From Ornithinibacter sp. (GTDB taxonomy: Bacteria; Actinomycetota; Actinomycetes; Actinomycetales; Dermatophilaceae): a DNA stretch of 64,000 nucleotides. Under the pieces are notes generated by a model. That model had not been told where the DNA came from, made no database searches, and was given only the letters and a program-made list of their open reading frames with translations. The stretch is taken from positions 1 to 64,000 of the forward strand of contig JAQSWG010000010.1 in assembly GCA_029266735.1 (NCBI GenBank), in the 5' to 3' direction. Both the position numbers and the translations under genes were made by a program. Below, piece by piece: positions 1 through 10,891 of the stretch. The stretch's first letter is position 1, and each line of letters begins with the position of its first letter.

Positions 1-589
1 CGGGCCCTGGGTCGTCCGGGAAGGCCCATCGCACGGGGTGCGACGTCGAGAAGACCAACCTGCCACCGGGGCGCAGCACGCGCGCCGCCTCACGGAAGGC
101 AGCTGCGCTGTCCGCAACGAACGGCACCACGCCGTATGCCGTGAACACGCGGTCGAGCGTCGCGTCCGCGAAGGGCAGTGCGAGCCCGTCGCACTGGAGC
201 AGCGGCAGCGCGCGGCGGCCAGGTGCGGCTGCGCTGGCGCCGGCATCCGACGTCTTCGACTCGATCCGGCGGGCCATGCGCAGCATGCCCATCGACAGGT
301 CGCTGGCGACGACCTGCACGTCGGCGTGCGCCCGGGACAACCAGCGCGAACACTGGCCGGCGCCGGCCCCGATCTCGAGGACGGTCATCCCGTCGCGCAC
401 CTCGAGCAGGTCGAGCTCCGCCTCGGTCCAGCCCTCCGGCCCCCAGACGAACGCGGCGTCGCCGAGGAACGCGCCGTGTTCGGCGTAGTAGTCCTCGGCC
501 TCGCCGTCCCACCACGCCCGGTTCGCCGCGCGCGTCTCGTCGCCGTCGACCGGCCGGCGGGCCACCTCGTGGGTCACCGGGATGTCCAC
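1..589 (-). CDS. class I SAM-dependent methyltransferase, 3' end outside window
   Basis: This frame is open to the window edge, so it is absent from the ORF track. It reads from about 589 leftwards and contains the glycine-rich SAM-binding motif I (VLEIGAGAGQ, around residue 70), an acidic motif II region (VVASDLS) and LRPGGRLVFSTSHP typical of Methyltransf_11 proteins. The N-terminal segment NRAWWDGEAEDYYAEHGAFLGD is characteristic of small-molecule methyltransferases of actinobacteria. The substrate cannot be told. The C-terminus is missing because the window begins inside the gene. The start is uncertain: GTG 589 is chosen, and GTG 640 in the same frame is possible. It is divergent from rpsA. 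Confidence 0.8.
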   Translation of the reverse strand, partial: MDIPVTHEVARRPVDGDETRAANRAWWDGEAEDYYAEHGAFLGDAAFVWGPEGWTEAELDLLEVRDGMTVLEIGAGAGQCSRWLSRAHADVQVVASDLSMGMLRMARRIESKTSDAGASAAAPGRRALPLLQCDGLALPFADATLDRVFTAYGVVPFVADSAAAFREAARVLRPGGRLVFSTSHPVRWAFPDDPGP

Positions 590-642
590 GGGGAGGGATT
601 CGTCGGTGCCCCTGAGGTTTTGCCCCTCGCGCGGCCGCACGA

Positions 643-648
643 GTAGGG
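643..648 (+). promoter_or_regulatory. probable -10 box of rpsA
   Basis: TAGGGT matches the TANNNT -10 form seen before many genes of this window. Transcription from here would give a leader of roughly 80 nt before the rpsA ATG, which has a GGAG ribosome binding site at 724-727. Confidence 0.5.
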
Positions 649-737
649 TGTGCGTGCACCCGTCTGGCCGCATCCGGTCAGACGTGCGCTCGTACCTCCC
701 CATCGAATCCACCTGTCCACATCGGAGTTCCTACTAC

Positions 738-2243
738 ATGACTGCCAGCACGGTCGACACGACCGCCCCTCAGGTTGCCATCAACGACATCGGCTCTGAG
801 GAAGACCTCCTCGCCGCGATCGACGCGACGATCAAGCACTTCAACGACGGCGACATCGTCGAGGGTCGCATCGTCAAGGTCGACCGGGACGAGGTCCTGC
901 TCGACATCGGCTACAAGACCGAGGGCGTCATCCCCTCGCGCGAGCTGTCCATCAAGCACGACGTGGACCCGAACGAGGTCGTCTCGGTCGGCGACGAGGT
1001 CGAGGCCCTGGTTCTCCAGAAGGAGGACAAGGAGGGCCGGCTGATCCTGTCCAAGAAGCGTGCGCAGTACGAGCGCGCCTGGGGCACGATCGAGAAGATC
1101 AAGGAGGAGGACGGCGTCGTCACCGGCTCCGTCATCGAGGTGGTCAAGGGTGGCCTCATCCTCGACATCGGCCTGCGGGGCTTCCTCCCGGCGTCCCTCG
1201 TGGAGATGCGGCGCGTCCGCGACCTCCAGCCGTACGTCGGCAAGGAGATCGAGGCCAAGATCATCGAGCTGGACAAGAACCGCAACAACGTGGTCCTCTC
1301 CCGCCGGGCGTGGCTGGAGCAGACCCAGTCCGAGGTCCGTACGACGTTCCTCAAGGAGCTCGGCAAGGGCCAGGTCCGCTCCGGTGTCGTGTCCTCTATC
1401 GTCAACTTCGGTGCGTTCGTGGACCTCGGCGGCGTCGACGGCCTCGTCCACGTCTCCGAGCTGTCCTGGAAGCACATCGACCACCCGTCGGAGGTCGTCG
1501 AGGTCGGTGACGAGGTCACCGTCGAGGTGCTCGACGTCGACATGGACCGCGAGCGTGTCTCCCTGTCGCTCAAGGCGACGCAGGAGGACCCGTGGCAGCA
1601 CTTCGCGCGGACCCACGCAATCGGGCAGGTCGTCCCCGGCAAGGTCACCAAGCTCGTCCCCTTCGGTGCGTTCGTCCGGGTCGACGACGGCATCGAGGGC
1701 CTGGTCCACATCTCCGAGCTGGCCGAGCGCCACGTGGAGCTGCCCGAGCAGGTCGTCACCGTCGGCGCCGACATCTTCGTCAAGGTCATCGACATCGACC
1801 TCGAGCGTCGCCGCATCTCGCTCTCGCTCAAGCAGGCGAACGAGGACGGCGCCAACCAGGTGGAGTTCGACCCGACCCTCTACGGGATGGCCGCCGAGTA
1901 CGACGAGAAGGGCGACTACAAGTACCCCGAGGGCTTCGACTCCGAGACCAACGAGTGGCTCGAGGGCTACGAGAAGCAGCGGGAGACCTGGGAGAAGCAG
2001 TACGCCGAGGCCCACACCCGCTGGGAGGCCCACCGCGCCCAGGTCGAGGCCTTCGCCAAGGCCGACGCCGAGGCTGCCGGTGGCAGCGACGCCACCTCGT
2101 ACTCCTCGGAGACCGGGAACGAGCCTGCGACCCCGGCAGCCGCTGACGACAGCGCTCCTCGTCCGCCGGCTCCGACCACCGAGGGCACCCTCGCCAGCGA
2201 CGAGGCCCTTGCGGCCCTGCGCGAGAAGCTCACCGGCAACTGA
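738..2243 (+). CDS. rpsA: 30S ribosomal protein S1
   Basis: The product is 501 aa. It carries four consecutive S1/OB-fold RNA-binding repeats, recognisable by GDIVEGRIVKVD, DGVVTGSVIEVVKGG, GQVRSGVVSSIVNFGAFVDLGG and GQVVPGKVTKLVPFGAFVRVDDG. It acts in mRNA recruitment and translation on the small ribosomal subunit. The C-terminal 100 or so residues are acidic and Ala/Pro-rich and not part of an S1 repeat, as in other actinobacterial RpsA proteins. The track ORF extends to 582, but the ATG at 738 gives the family-typical N-terminus and has GGAG 10 nt upstream. It is a single-gene unit closed by strong hairpins just after the stop. Confidence 0.98.
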   Translation: MTASTVDTTAPQVAINDIGSEEDLLAAIDATIKHFNDGDIVEGRIVKVDRDEVLLDIGYKTEGVIPSRELSIKHDVDPNEVVSVGDEVEALVLQKEDKEGRLILSKKRAQYERAWGTIEKIKEEDGVVTGSVIEVVKGGLILDIGLRGFLPASLVEMRRVRDLQPYVGKEIEAKIIELDKNRNNVVLSRRAWLEQTQSEVRTTFLKELGKGQVRSGVVSSIVNFGAFVDLGGVDGLVHVSELSWKHIDHPSEVVEVGDEVTVEVLDVDMDRERVSLSLKATQEDPWQHFARTHAIGQVVPGKVTKLVPFGAFVRVDDGIEGLVHISELAERHVELPEQVVTVGADIFVKVIDIDLERRRISLSLKQANEDGANQVEFDPTLYGMAAEYDEKGDYKYPEGFDSETNEWLEGYEKQRETWEKQYAEAHTRWEAHRAQVEAFAKADAEAAGGSDATSYSSETGNEPATPAAADDSAPRPPAPTTEGTLASDEALAALREKLTGN

Positions 2244-2250
2244 GCGGACC

Positions 2251-2271
2251 GGCATACCCCACGGGTATGCC
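2251..2271. repeat. perfect inverted repeat after rpsA
   Basis: GGCATACCC and GGGTATGCC form a 9-bp stem with a 3-nt loop, 7 nt after the rpsA stop. It is the first of two stacked hairpins and probably helps stop transcription or protects the mRNA 3' end. Confidence 0.7.
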
Positions 2272-2284
2272 GCAACCACGCGAT

Positions 2285-2320
2285 CGAGGCCCGGTCACCC
2301 GCGAGGGTGGCCGGGCCTCG
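2285..2320 (+). terminator. rpsA transcription terminator hairpin
   Basis: A long GC-rich stem formed by CGAGGCCCGG-CACCC and GGGTG-CCGGGCCTCG with one mismatch and a 4-nt loop lies 42 nt after the rpsA stop. There is no U tract, which is usual for high-GC actinobacteria. Confidence 0.75.
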
Positions 2321-2370
2321 GTGCGGGTGGAGCCCGCCGTGAGCAGCCGCTGGCGTGGCAGGGTGGCGGC

Positions 2371-3495
2371 ATGGCACCCGGCCGCCCGACCCTGAGCCCC
2401 GCCGCGCTCGACGGCCTGGTGGCGGACGGGACCGTGCCGGGCTGTTCGGTCGCACTCCGGCACGGGAACGACATCACGGTCGTGGCGGCGGGGCTGGCCG
2501 ACCTCGGCACCGGCCGGCCCTTCTCATCGGACACCGTCCACCGGGTCTCCTCGCTGTCCAAGCCCGTGGCGGCGCTCGTCACGATGCAGCAGGTGGAGGC
2601 AGGGGCCCTCGCGCTCGACGAGCGGATCAGCACCTGGCTGCCGGAGCTGGCCGACGTGCGGGTGCTCACGGAACCGCACGGCCGGCTCGACGAGACGCAG
2701 CCGCTACGCCGCCCGGTCCTCGTCCGTCACCTGCTCACCATGACGAGCGGCTTCGGCGTCCTGCGCGAGGAGACCCCGTTGTCCGAGGCCCTTGACGAGG
2801 CGGCTGTCGCGCCCGGGCCGGCGCCGCCCGCGTTGCCGCCGGACGAGGTTCTGGCGCGGCTCGCCGCGCTGCCGCTGGCGTTCCAGCCGGGGGAGGGGTG
2901 GGCGTACCACACCTCGACCGACGTGCTCAGCATCCTCCTGGCACGCGCCGCCGGGCAGGGCCTGGACGACCTCGTCGAGCTCGGTGTGCGGGCGCCGCTC
3001 GGCGTCGAGGTGCTCGCCTTCTCCCCGCCTCACGGCGCCGACGTGGCCACGGTGTACGACCCACGGCCCGGTGGGCTGACACCGGTCGACCACGGTGCAC
3101 TCGACGGGCCACCCCCGTTCCTCTCGTTGTCCGCCGGCCTCTTCACGACCGCGCCGGACTACCTCCGCGTCCTCGACGAGCTCGTCCGTCCGACCACGGT
3201 GGAGCCGGCGTCCGCCGAGCTGATCCACACGCCGCAGCTGACCGACGACCAGGTCCGAGCGGCCGGTGACTTCCTGCCACCCGGCTACTCCTACGGATTC
3301 CAGGTGTCGGTCGCGGTGCGCGACGACCCCCAGGGACCGCGCCGGGGCAGCTTCGGCTGGAGCGGCGGCAGCGGTTGCCTCGCCGTCGCCGACCCCGCCG
3401 CGGACCGCGCCGGGGTGCTGCTCACCAACCGTCAGCTCGGAGGGCCGGACGGCTCACCGGCGTTCCGGCCGTTCCTCGCGGCCATGTACCGGTGA
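2371..3495 (+). CDS. serine hydrolase of the beta-lactamase (class C / DD-peptidase) family
   Basis: The product is 374 aa. It carries the SxxK active-site motif (SLSK, Ser61-Lys64), the segment HLLTMTSGFG typical of beta-lactamase family PF00144 proteins, a Tyr at 179 (YHTS) in the place of the YxN motif, and a late GGSG stretch before a C-terminal helix. There is no clear signal peptide, so it is probably cytoplasmic and an esterase or peptidase-like hydrolase rather than a true beta-lactamase. The exact substrate is unknown. The start ATG 2371 gives a full domain; the upstream part of the track ORF is the rpsA shadow. It sits alone between the rpsA terminator and the coaE promoter. Confidence 0.85.
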   Translation: MAPGRPTLSPAALDGLVADGTVPGCSVALRHGNDITVVAAGLADLGTGRPFSSDTVHRVSSLSKPVAALVTMQQVEAGALALDERISTWLPELADVRVLTEPHGRLDETQPLRRPVLVRHLLTMTSGFGVLREETPLSEALDEAAVAPGPAPPALPPDEVLARLAALPLAFQPGEGWAYHTSTDVLSILLARAAGQGLDDLVELGVRAPLGVEVLAFSPPHGADVATVYDPRPGGLTPVDHGALDGPPPFLSLSAGLFTTAPDYLRVLDELVRPTTVEPASAELIHTPQLTDDQVRAAGDFLPPGYSYGFQVSVAVRDDPQGPRRGSFGWSGGSGCLAVADPAADRAGVLLTNRQLGGPDGSPAFRPFLAAMYR

Positions 3496-3512
3496 CCTTC
3501 TCCGGCGACCAC

Positions 3513-3525
3513 TAGAGTCGCCGCC
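3513..3525 (+). promoter_or_regulatory. -10 box for leaderless coaE
   Basis: TAGAGT is followed by 7 nt and then the coaE ATG, so transcription should start at or within a base of the start codon. A GGTGAC sequence at a suitable distance upstream may act as the -35 element. Confidence 0.65.
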
Positions 3526-4740
3526 ATGCTGCGGGTGGGCCTGACCGGCGGGATCGGCTCCGGCAAGTCGACGGTGTCCGCCCAGCTGGCGTCACTCGGC
3601 GCCGTCGTCGTGGACGCCGACACGGTGGCGCGTGAGGTGGTGGAGCCCGGGATGCCGGCCTACGCCGCGGTCGTCGAGCGGTTCGGCCCAGAGGTGGTCA
3701 GGCCCGACGGCGCCCTCGACAGACCGGCCCTGGGGCGGCTGGTCTTCGCGGACCCGGCCGCGCTGCGCGACCTCGAGGCCATCACCCACCCGCAGATCTG
3801 GGCGCGCACCGAGGAGATCGTCGCCGGCGCCCCTCCGGATGCCGTGGTCGTGCACGACATGCCCCTCCTCGTGGAGAAGGGAATGGGCGCTGACTACCAC
3901 CTCGTGCTCGTCGTGGGCGCGGCTGAGCAGGTGCGCCTGCGGCGACTCGTGGACCAGCGCGGGATGAGCGAGGCGGACGCCAAGGCCCGGATCGCCGCCC
4001 AGGCGGACGACGACGCGCGCCGCGCCGCCGCCGACGTGTGGCTCGACAACGAGGGGACGACGGAGGCGCTGAGGGTCTCGGTGCTCCGGCTCTGGCACGA
4101 GCGGCTGGAGCCGTTCGAGGCGAACGTGCGGCACGGCATCCGGTCCCGGCTCTCGCACCCCACGTTGTCACCGCCCGACCCCACCTGGCCGGCACAGGCC
4201 GACCGGCTGCTGGCCCGGATCCGCCGCGCCGTCCACCCAACAGCGGTGACCCTGGACCACATCGGGTCGACCGCGGTCCCCGGGCTGGTCGCGAAGGACG
4301 TCGTCGACCTCCAGGTGGGAGTCCCGTCGCTGGCGCAGGCGGACGACCCGTCGTTCGTCACCGCGATGGCCGCTGCCGGCTTCGTGCGCCCCGACGGAGT
4401 GTGGGACGACAACGGGAAGGACGGCACGCGGTGGCCCAAGCGGTTCCATGCCTCGTGCGACCCGGGGCGCGTGGCGCACGTGCACGTCCGCGAGGTCGGG
4501 TCGCCCGGGTGGGCGTGGGCGCTGATGTTCCGGGACTGGTTGCGCTCCGACCCGGCGGAGCGCGTCGGCTACGCCACGATGAAGACCGAGCTCGCGGCGA
4601 CCGTGGCGTCGGTGACCGACTACGCCGAGGCCAAGGAGCCGTGGTTCGAGGACGCCGACGTCCGAGCCCGGGCCTGGGCCCAGCGAACCGCGTGGCGCCC
4701 CTCGGTCGACGGCTCGGGGGACCGGCTCAGGACGCGCTGA
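3526..4740 (+). CDS. coaE: dephospho-CoA kinase fused to a GrpB (UPF0157) domain
   Basis: The product is 404 aa. Residues 1-200 are CoaE, the last enzyme of coenzyme A synthesis, with the P-loop GGIGSGKS (8-15), DADTVARE, HP-W and a DMPLLVEK motif. Residues of about 215-390 form a GrpB/UPF0157 nucleotidyltransferase-like domain with DHIGSTAVPGLVAKDVVDLQVGV and ERVGYATMKTELA. This two-domain architecture is known from actinobacteria, including Mycobacterium CoaE, where the second domain has been proposed to help folding or regulate the kinase. The gene is leaderless. Its last 14 nt overlap the 3' end of the convergent PLP decarboxylase. Confidence 0.95.
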   Translation: MLRVGLTGGIGSGKSTVSAQLASLGAVVVDADTVAREVVEPGMPAYAAVVERFGPEVVRPDGALDRPALGRLVFADPAALRDLEAITHPQIWARTEEIVAGAPPDAVVVHDMPLLVEKGMGADYHLVLVVGAAEQVRLRRLVDQRGMSEADAKARIAAQADDDARRAAADVWLDNEGTTEALRVSVLRLWHERLEPFEANVRHGIRSRLSHPTLSPPDPTWPAQADRLLARIRRAVHPTAVTLDHIGSTAVPGLVAKDVVDLQVGVPSLAQADDPSFVTAMAAAGFVRPDGVWDDNGKDGTRWPKRFHASCDPGRVAHVHVREVGSPGWAWALMFRDWLRSDPAERVGYATMKTELAATVASVTDYAEAKEPWFEDADVRARAWAQRTAWRPSVDGSGDRLRTR

Positions 4741-6235
4741 CGAGGTCGGCGACGACCTGTTCGCCGAGCCGGGTCAGGGTCGTGAGGAACAGGTCGAGGT
4801 CCTCGTCCCGCGTCCGGTGGTTCGAGATCGCGACCCGTATCGCGAGGTGGCCGTCGAGGACCGCCTCGGACACGATGGCCACACCGCTCTCGTGCACCCG
4901 CAGCACCAGCTCGTGGTTGACCTCGTCGAGCCGCTCCGCAGGCACGGCGGCCGGCGCGTAGCGGAGGCACACGATGTCGCAGCCGACGGGCGCCAGCCGT
5001 TCGACGTCCGGGTGAGCATCGATGCGTGCCGCCAACCCCTGTGCCTGGGCGACGTTCCGGTCGATGAGCTGCCCGAAGGCGTTCGCGCCGTAGGCCTTGA
5101 GCGCCATCCACACGCGCAGCGCCCGGAACCCTCGGGAGAGCGCGATCCCGTACTCGTTGAACCAGACGTCACCGCCGGACAGCCCGCGTGCCGAGTGCGC
5201 CAGGAAGTGCGGCACCACGGAGAACGTCGCGCGGTGGGCGGCCTCGTCCCGCACCAGCGCCAGCCCCACGTCGAAGGGCGCCTGCATCCACTTGTGGAGG
5301 TCGAGGGCCAGCGAGTCGGCCCGTTCGATGCCGCGTACCGCCGCAGCGTGCTCGCTGAGAGCCAGGAACCCGCCGATCGCTCCGTCGACGTGGAACCACA
5401 GTCCCTCGCGCTCCGCGAGGTCGGCGATGGCCTCGAGGTCGTCGAGCGAGCCGGTGCTGATGGTGCCTGCCGAGGCGATGACGGCCAAGGGCTCCACGCC
5501 GGCCGCCCGGTCGGCCGCCACGGCCGCCGCGAGGGCGTCCACGTCCATGGTCCAGTCCGCGCGCACCGGCACAGCACGCAGGGCCGAGCTCCCGAAACCC
5601 AGGAGCTCGAGCGACTTGCGGTGGCAGGTGTGGACCTCGGTCGAGGCGTACACGGCGAACCGACGTCCTGACGGCAGCCCGTCGCTCCGGACGTCGGGGC
5701 CGAGTCGAGCCGTGCGGGCCACGGCGAGGCCGACGAGGTTCGCCTCGGAGGCGCCGGTGACGAGCAGTCCGCTCGCGGTGGTGGGGTATCCGGCCGCCTC
5801 GGCGCACCAGGCGATGACCTGCTGCTCGACGAGGACGGGGGAGTGGTCGCCCCCACCGAGGTTGGGGTTGAGGACGCTCGCGAGGAGGTCGGCGAGGTTG
5901 CCCACGGGGTTGCCGGCCCCCATGTACCACCCCCAGAACCGCGGGTGGTCGTTGCCCATGGAGTACGGCACCACCTGCTCGAGGAAGTCCTGGTATGCCG
6001 TCTCGGCACCTTCGGGCTCGCGCGGCAGCGGCCGCTCGAAGAAGGTGCGGACCGCCTCGGGCATCGGCTGCCATACCGGTTCCTCGCGCCGGGTGGCCAG
6101 GTGCTCGAACGAGTCGTCGACCATCCGGTGCGCGAGTGATCGGAGGGCGTCCCAGTCGGCCGGGTCGAGACCGGTGCTGCCGTCCGGTGCCGGGGCGGAT
6201 GGCGCACGGCGGGATGTGGTGGAGGGCGTCGACAT
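4727..6235 (-). CDS. pyridoxal-phosphate-dependent decarboxylase (aromatic amino acid / glutamate decarboxylase group II family)
   Basis: The product is 502 aa and belongs to Pfam Pyridoxal_deC. The PLP lysine is Lys315 in LDLHKWMQAP, the cofactor aspartate is Asp284 in FHVDGAIGG, and STEVHTCHRKS supplies the ring-stacking His. NDHPRFWGWYMGAGNP near residue 95-110 is also typical of this family. It probably decarboxylates an aromatic or acidic L-amino acid to the amine; the specific substrate cannot be read from the sequence. ATG 6235 was chosen because the 44 residues upstream in the open frame look non-coding. A weak CAGCAT box lies 6 nt upstream, so it may be leaderless. It is divergent from uvrB. 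Confidence 0.9.
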   Translation of the reverse strand: MSTPSTTSRRAPSAPAPDGSTGLDPADWDALRSLAHRMVDDSFEHLATRREEPVWQPMPEAVRTFFERPLPREPEGAETAYQDFLEQVVPYSMGNDHPRFWGWYMGAGNPVGNLADLLASVLNPNLGGGDHSPVLVEQQVIAWCAEAAGYPTTASGLLVTGASEANLVGLAVARTARLGPDVRSDGLPSGRRFAVYASTEVHTCHRKSLELLGFGSSALRAVPVRADWTMDVDALAAAVAADRAAGVEPLAVIASAGTISTGSLDDLEAIADLAEREGLWFHVDGAIGGFLALSEHAAAVRGIERADSLALDLHKWMQAPFDVGLALVRDEAAHRATFSVVPHFLAHSARGLSGGDVWFNEYGIALSRGFRALRVWMALKAYGANAFGQLIDRNVAQAQGLAARIDAHPDVERLAPVGCDIVCLRYAPAAVPAERLDEVNHELVLRVHESGVAIVSEAVLDGHLAIRVAISNHRTRDEDLDLFLTTLTRLGEQVVADLVSAS

Positions 6236-6366
6236 GCGGCGATGCTGCCACTCCACGGGGAGTCTGACCAGCCCGAGGACGCCGTCCGCCCGGTGCCAGG
6301 ACCGGTGCGGGCGCCGGACCTGCAGGCTCACCTCGGGGGGCCGGACCGGCTGTCGGTGGGGCGGCA

Positions 6367-6378
6367 TACCGTAGGACC
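6367..6378 (+). promoter_or_regulatory. -10 box for leaderless uvrB
   Basis: TACCGT lies 6 nt before the uvrB ATG, the same arrangement as in other leaderless genes here. No Shine-Dalgarno sequence is present. Confidence 0.55.
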
Positions 6379-8456
<2,078 letters not shown>

Positions 8457-8472
8457 TCGTGGGGCCGACGGC

Positions 8473-8829
8473 ATGACACGACGGTCACGGCTCGGCGATA
8501 CCATCGCGGCCCACGCGCTGGCCAAGCCGGGTGCGTGGCCGGACGAGCCGTGGGAGGGGGACCGCGTCGCCAGGGTCGGGGACAAGATCTTCGCGTTCCT
8601 CGGCGAAGGGACCGTCGGGGTCAAGTGCGGTTCCTCGCGAGCCGAGGCCGACGAGTGGCTCCAGGAGTACCCCGACGACGCGTCCGTCATGGCCTACATC
8701 GGCCGGAGCGGCTGGAACACCCTCGCCCTCGGCGGGGGAATCCCGGACGACGTGATCCGTGAGGCGGTCGACACCTCGTACGACCTCGTGGTCGCGAAGC
8801 TGCCACGCTCACGTCGTCCGACCACCTGA
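8473..8829 (+). CDS. MmcQ/YjbR-like protein
   Basis: The product is 118 aa. It matches the small YjbR/MmcQ fold family (PF04237): GDKIFAFLG, a central VGVKC strand, and a C-terminal SYDLVVAKLP stretch in place of the usual Y-L-V-K-L-P. This fold is DNA-binding-like, but its members have no firm function. It starts 16 nt after uvrB, on the same strand, and may be cotranscribed. The start ATG 8473 has no convincing ribosome binding site. Confidence 0.75.
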   Translation: MTRRSRLGDTIAAHALAKPGAWPDEPWEGDRVARVGDKIFAFLGEGTVGVKCGSSRAEADEWLQEYPDDASVMAYIGRSGWNTLALGGGIPDDVIREAVDTSYDLVVAKLPRSRRPTT

Positions 8830-8952
8830 CGCACGTGTACCGCCGCCCGGCGCAGGCCCCGGTCCAACATCGGGAGAGGTGCGGCTCCACGGGCACGATG
8901 GCATGCGAGGCCCAGGGGGCGAGCGTGCGTTCGGCAGGCCGTTTCCCCTCGG

Positions 8953-8965
8953 TAGTCTTGCCCGG
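8953..8965 (+). promoter_or_regulatory. -10 box for leaderless terC-like gene
   Basis: TAGTCT is followed by 7 nt and GTG 8966. The position decides the start codon of this gene and leaves no room for a 5' UTR riboswitch of the kind known for some TerC-family genes. Confidence 0.65.
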
Positions 8966-9988
8966 GTGACCCTCGCGATCCTCCCGACCGCCACGCCGGC
9001 CCTCGACCTCGACCCCTGGGTGTGGTGGGTCACCATCGGGGCCGCCGTCGCCGTCCTCACCTTCGACGTCATCTGGATCGCCCGCAACCCGCACCGCCCC
9101 TCCAACAGGGAAACGGGCATCGCGCTCAGCATCTACGTCGGCGCGGCGATCCTCTTCGGCCTGGGCATGTGGTACTACGCCGGAGCGCAGCTCGCCGGGG
9201 AGTTCTACGCCGGCTGGCTGACCGAGTACTCCCTGTCCGTCGACAACCTCTTCATCTTCCTGCTCATCATGGCGAAGTTCGCGGTGCCCGAGAAGCTCCA
9301 GCAGTTCGCCCTGATGATCGGCATCATCATCGCGATCGTGCTCCGCGGCATCTTCATCTGGCTCGGCGCGGCCGCCATCGAGAACTTCAGCTGGGTCTTC
9401 TACATCTTCGGCGCCTTCCTCATCTACACGGCGGTCAAGCTGGTCCGCGAGGGCACGACCGACGACGACGAGTACGAGGAGAACCGCTTCATGAGGTGGG
9501 TGGAGTCGCGCTTCCCCGCGACCCAGGCGTACCACGGCACCAAGCTCTTCCTCGTGGAGAACGGCAAGCGCCTGGCCACTCCGCTGCTCTTCGTCATCGT
9601 CGCTCTCGGCACCACCGACCTGCTGTTCGCCCTCGACTCCATCCCCGCGATCTACGGCCTCACCCGGGAGCCGTACATCGTGCTCGTGGCCAACCTCTTC
9701 GCCCTCATGGGACTCCGGCAGCTGTACTTCCTCCTCGGCGGGCTGCTCCGGAGGCTGGTCTACCTCAGCATCGGCCTCGCCGTGCTGCTTGCCTTCATCG
9801 GTGTCAAGCTGCTTCTCCACGCCCTGCACGAGAACGAGCTGCCCTTCATCAACGGCGGCGAGAACGTGCCGGTGCCCGAGATCCCGATCTGGATGTCGCT
9901 CAGCGCCATCGTCGTCATCCTCGGCACCACGACCGTGGCCAGCCTCCTGAAGACCCGCAGCGACGCGCGGAAGACGCTCGACGTCTGA
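8966..9988 (+). CDS. TerC family integral membrane protein
   Basis: The product is 340 aa with about nine hydrophobic segments. The conserved SLSVDNLFIFLLI (residues 90-105) and GTTDLLFALDSIPAIYGLT carry the intramembrane acidic residues typical of TerC/Alx proteins, which export metals such as manganese or take part in tellurium resistance. FFLIYTAVKL-like and an acidic loop (TDDDEYEEN) separate the two halves. The GTG start at 8966 lies 7 nt after TAGTCT and gives a compact N-terminus; the 69 extra codons in the track are rejected. It converges on the RhtA-like gene. Confidence 0.9.
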   Translation: MTLAILPTATPALDLDPWVWWVTIGAAVAVLTFDVIWIARNPHRPSNRETGIALSIYVGAAILFGLGMWYYAGAQLAGEFYAGWLTEYSLSVDNLFIFLLIMAKFAVPEKLQQFALMIGIIIAIVLRGIFIWLGAAAIENFSWVFYIFGAFLIYTAVKLVREGTTDDDEYEENRFMRWVESRFPATQAYHGTKLFLVENGKRLATPLLFVIVALGTTDLLFALDSIPAIYGLTREPYIVLVANLFALMGLRQLYFLLGGLLRRLVYLSIGLAVLLAFIGVKLLLHALHENELPFINGGENVPVPEIPIWMSLSAIVVILGTTTVASLLKTRSDARKTLDV

Positions 9989-10015
9989 GCCGGCCGCGAG
10001 CGGCATCCGTGCGCG

Positions 10016-10891
10016 TCACGTGGCGGCCGACTCGGCCGGGTCCTTGCGAGAACCCAGCCCGAGAACGAGCGCGGATGCCGCCACGACGAGGGCCATGCCG
10101 GCGAGCTGGGTGGGCGACAGGACCTGACCGAGGACGATGAGCCCGGCCAGGGCCGCGAACGCCGGCTCCAGACTGAGCAGGATGCCGAACACCTTCGCGG
10201 AGAGCCGTCGAAGTGCGAGGAGCTCGAGCGAGTAGGGCAGCACCGAGGACAGCACCGCGATCCCGAGGCCCTTCACCAGGGTCTCGCCCGTCCACTCGGG
10301 GATGCTCCCGACGCCGAGCGGCAGCGTGACCGCGGTGGCGACCACCATGGCGATCGCCAGCCCTTCGAGCCGCGGGAACTCCGCACCGGTCCGCCCCGAG
10401 AGGACGATGTACCCGGCCCAGAAGCCGCCGGCGGCCAGCGCCAGCGCGATGCCGGTCAGCTCGAGGTCCGCCAGAGGCGTGCTGAGGGCCTCCGAGATGA
10501 GGACCACCCCGGCTGCCGCCGCGAGCACCGCCACCGCGTCCACCAACCGCCGCGACAGCGCCGCCGCCAGCGCGAGCGGCCCGATGAACTCGATCGTCAC
10601 GGCGACCCCGATCGGGAGGTAGGCCAACGAGCTGTAGAACGTGAAGTTCATCAGTCCGAGGGCCACGCCGAACGCCGTGACCGTCGCCCAGGCTCCCCGC
10701 GAGTGCCCTCGCCATCGCGGCCGGACGAACGCCAGGAGCAGCACCGTGGCGAAGAGGAGCCGCATGACCACGGAGCCCCCCGCGCCGATCACCGGGATGA
10801 GCGTCTGGGCGAGGGCACCCCCGAACTGCACCGAGACGATCCCCGCGAGCACGAGCACCGGTGCTGGAACCCGATCCGCCGCGCTCGTCAC
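10016..10891 (-). CDS. EamA-family transporter, RhtA-like amino acid exporter
   Basis: The product is 291 aa with ten predicted membrane segments in two EamA repeats. The segments FGVALGLMNFTFYSSLAYLPIGVAVTIEFIGPLA and AVLSSVLPYSLELLALRRL, and the C-terminal GQVLSPTQLAGMALVVAAS, closely resemble the E. coli threonine/homoserine exporter RhtA from memory. The role is therefore probably export of an amino acid or related metabolite; substrate not certain. GTG 10891 lies 6 nt after a minus-strand TAGCCT, so the mRNA is probably leaderless. Confidence 0.88.
   Translation of the reverse strand: MTSAADRVPAPVLVLAGIVSVQFGGALAQTLIPVIGAGGSVVMRLLFATVLLLAFVRPRWRGHSRGAWATVTAFGVALGLMNFTFYSSLAYLPIGVAVTIEFIGPLALAAALSRRLVDAVAVLAAAAGVVLISEALSTPLADLELTGIALALAAGGFWAGYIVLSGRTGAEFPRLEGLAIAMVVATAVTLPLGVGSIPEWTGETLVKGLGIAVLSSVLPYSLELLALRRLSAKVFGILLSLEPAFAALAGLIVLGQVLSPTQLAGMALVVAASALVLGLGSRKDPAESAAT

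Noticed and set aside
678-2279. 533-aa ORF antisense to rpsA
   Set aside because: It is a mirror frame of a strongly conserved ribosomal protein gene, with Leu/Val/Asp-biased composition typical of GC-rich antisense shadows.
1060-2370. Long upstream extension of the serine hydrolase ORF through rpsA
   Set aside because: The Ser/Arg-rich translation is an out-of-frame shadow of rpsA; the family N-terminus begins at ATG 2371, after the rpsA terminator.
8830-8965. Possible manganese (yybP-ykoY type) riboswitch before the TerC-family gene
   Set aside because: The -10 box stands 7 nt before the start codon, leaving no leader, and I see no matching conserved loops.
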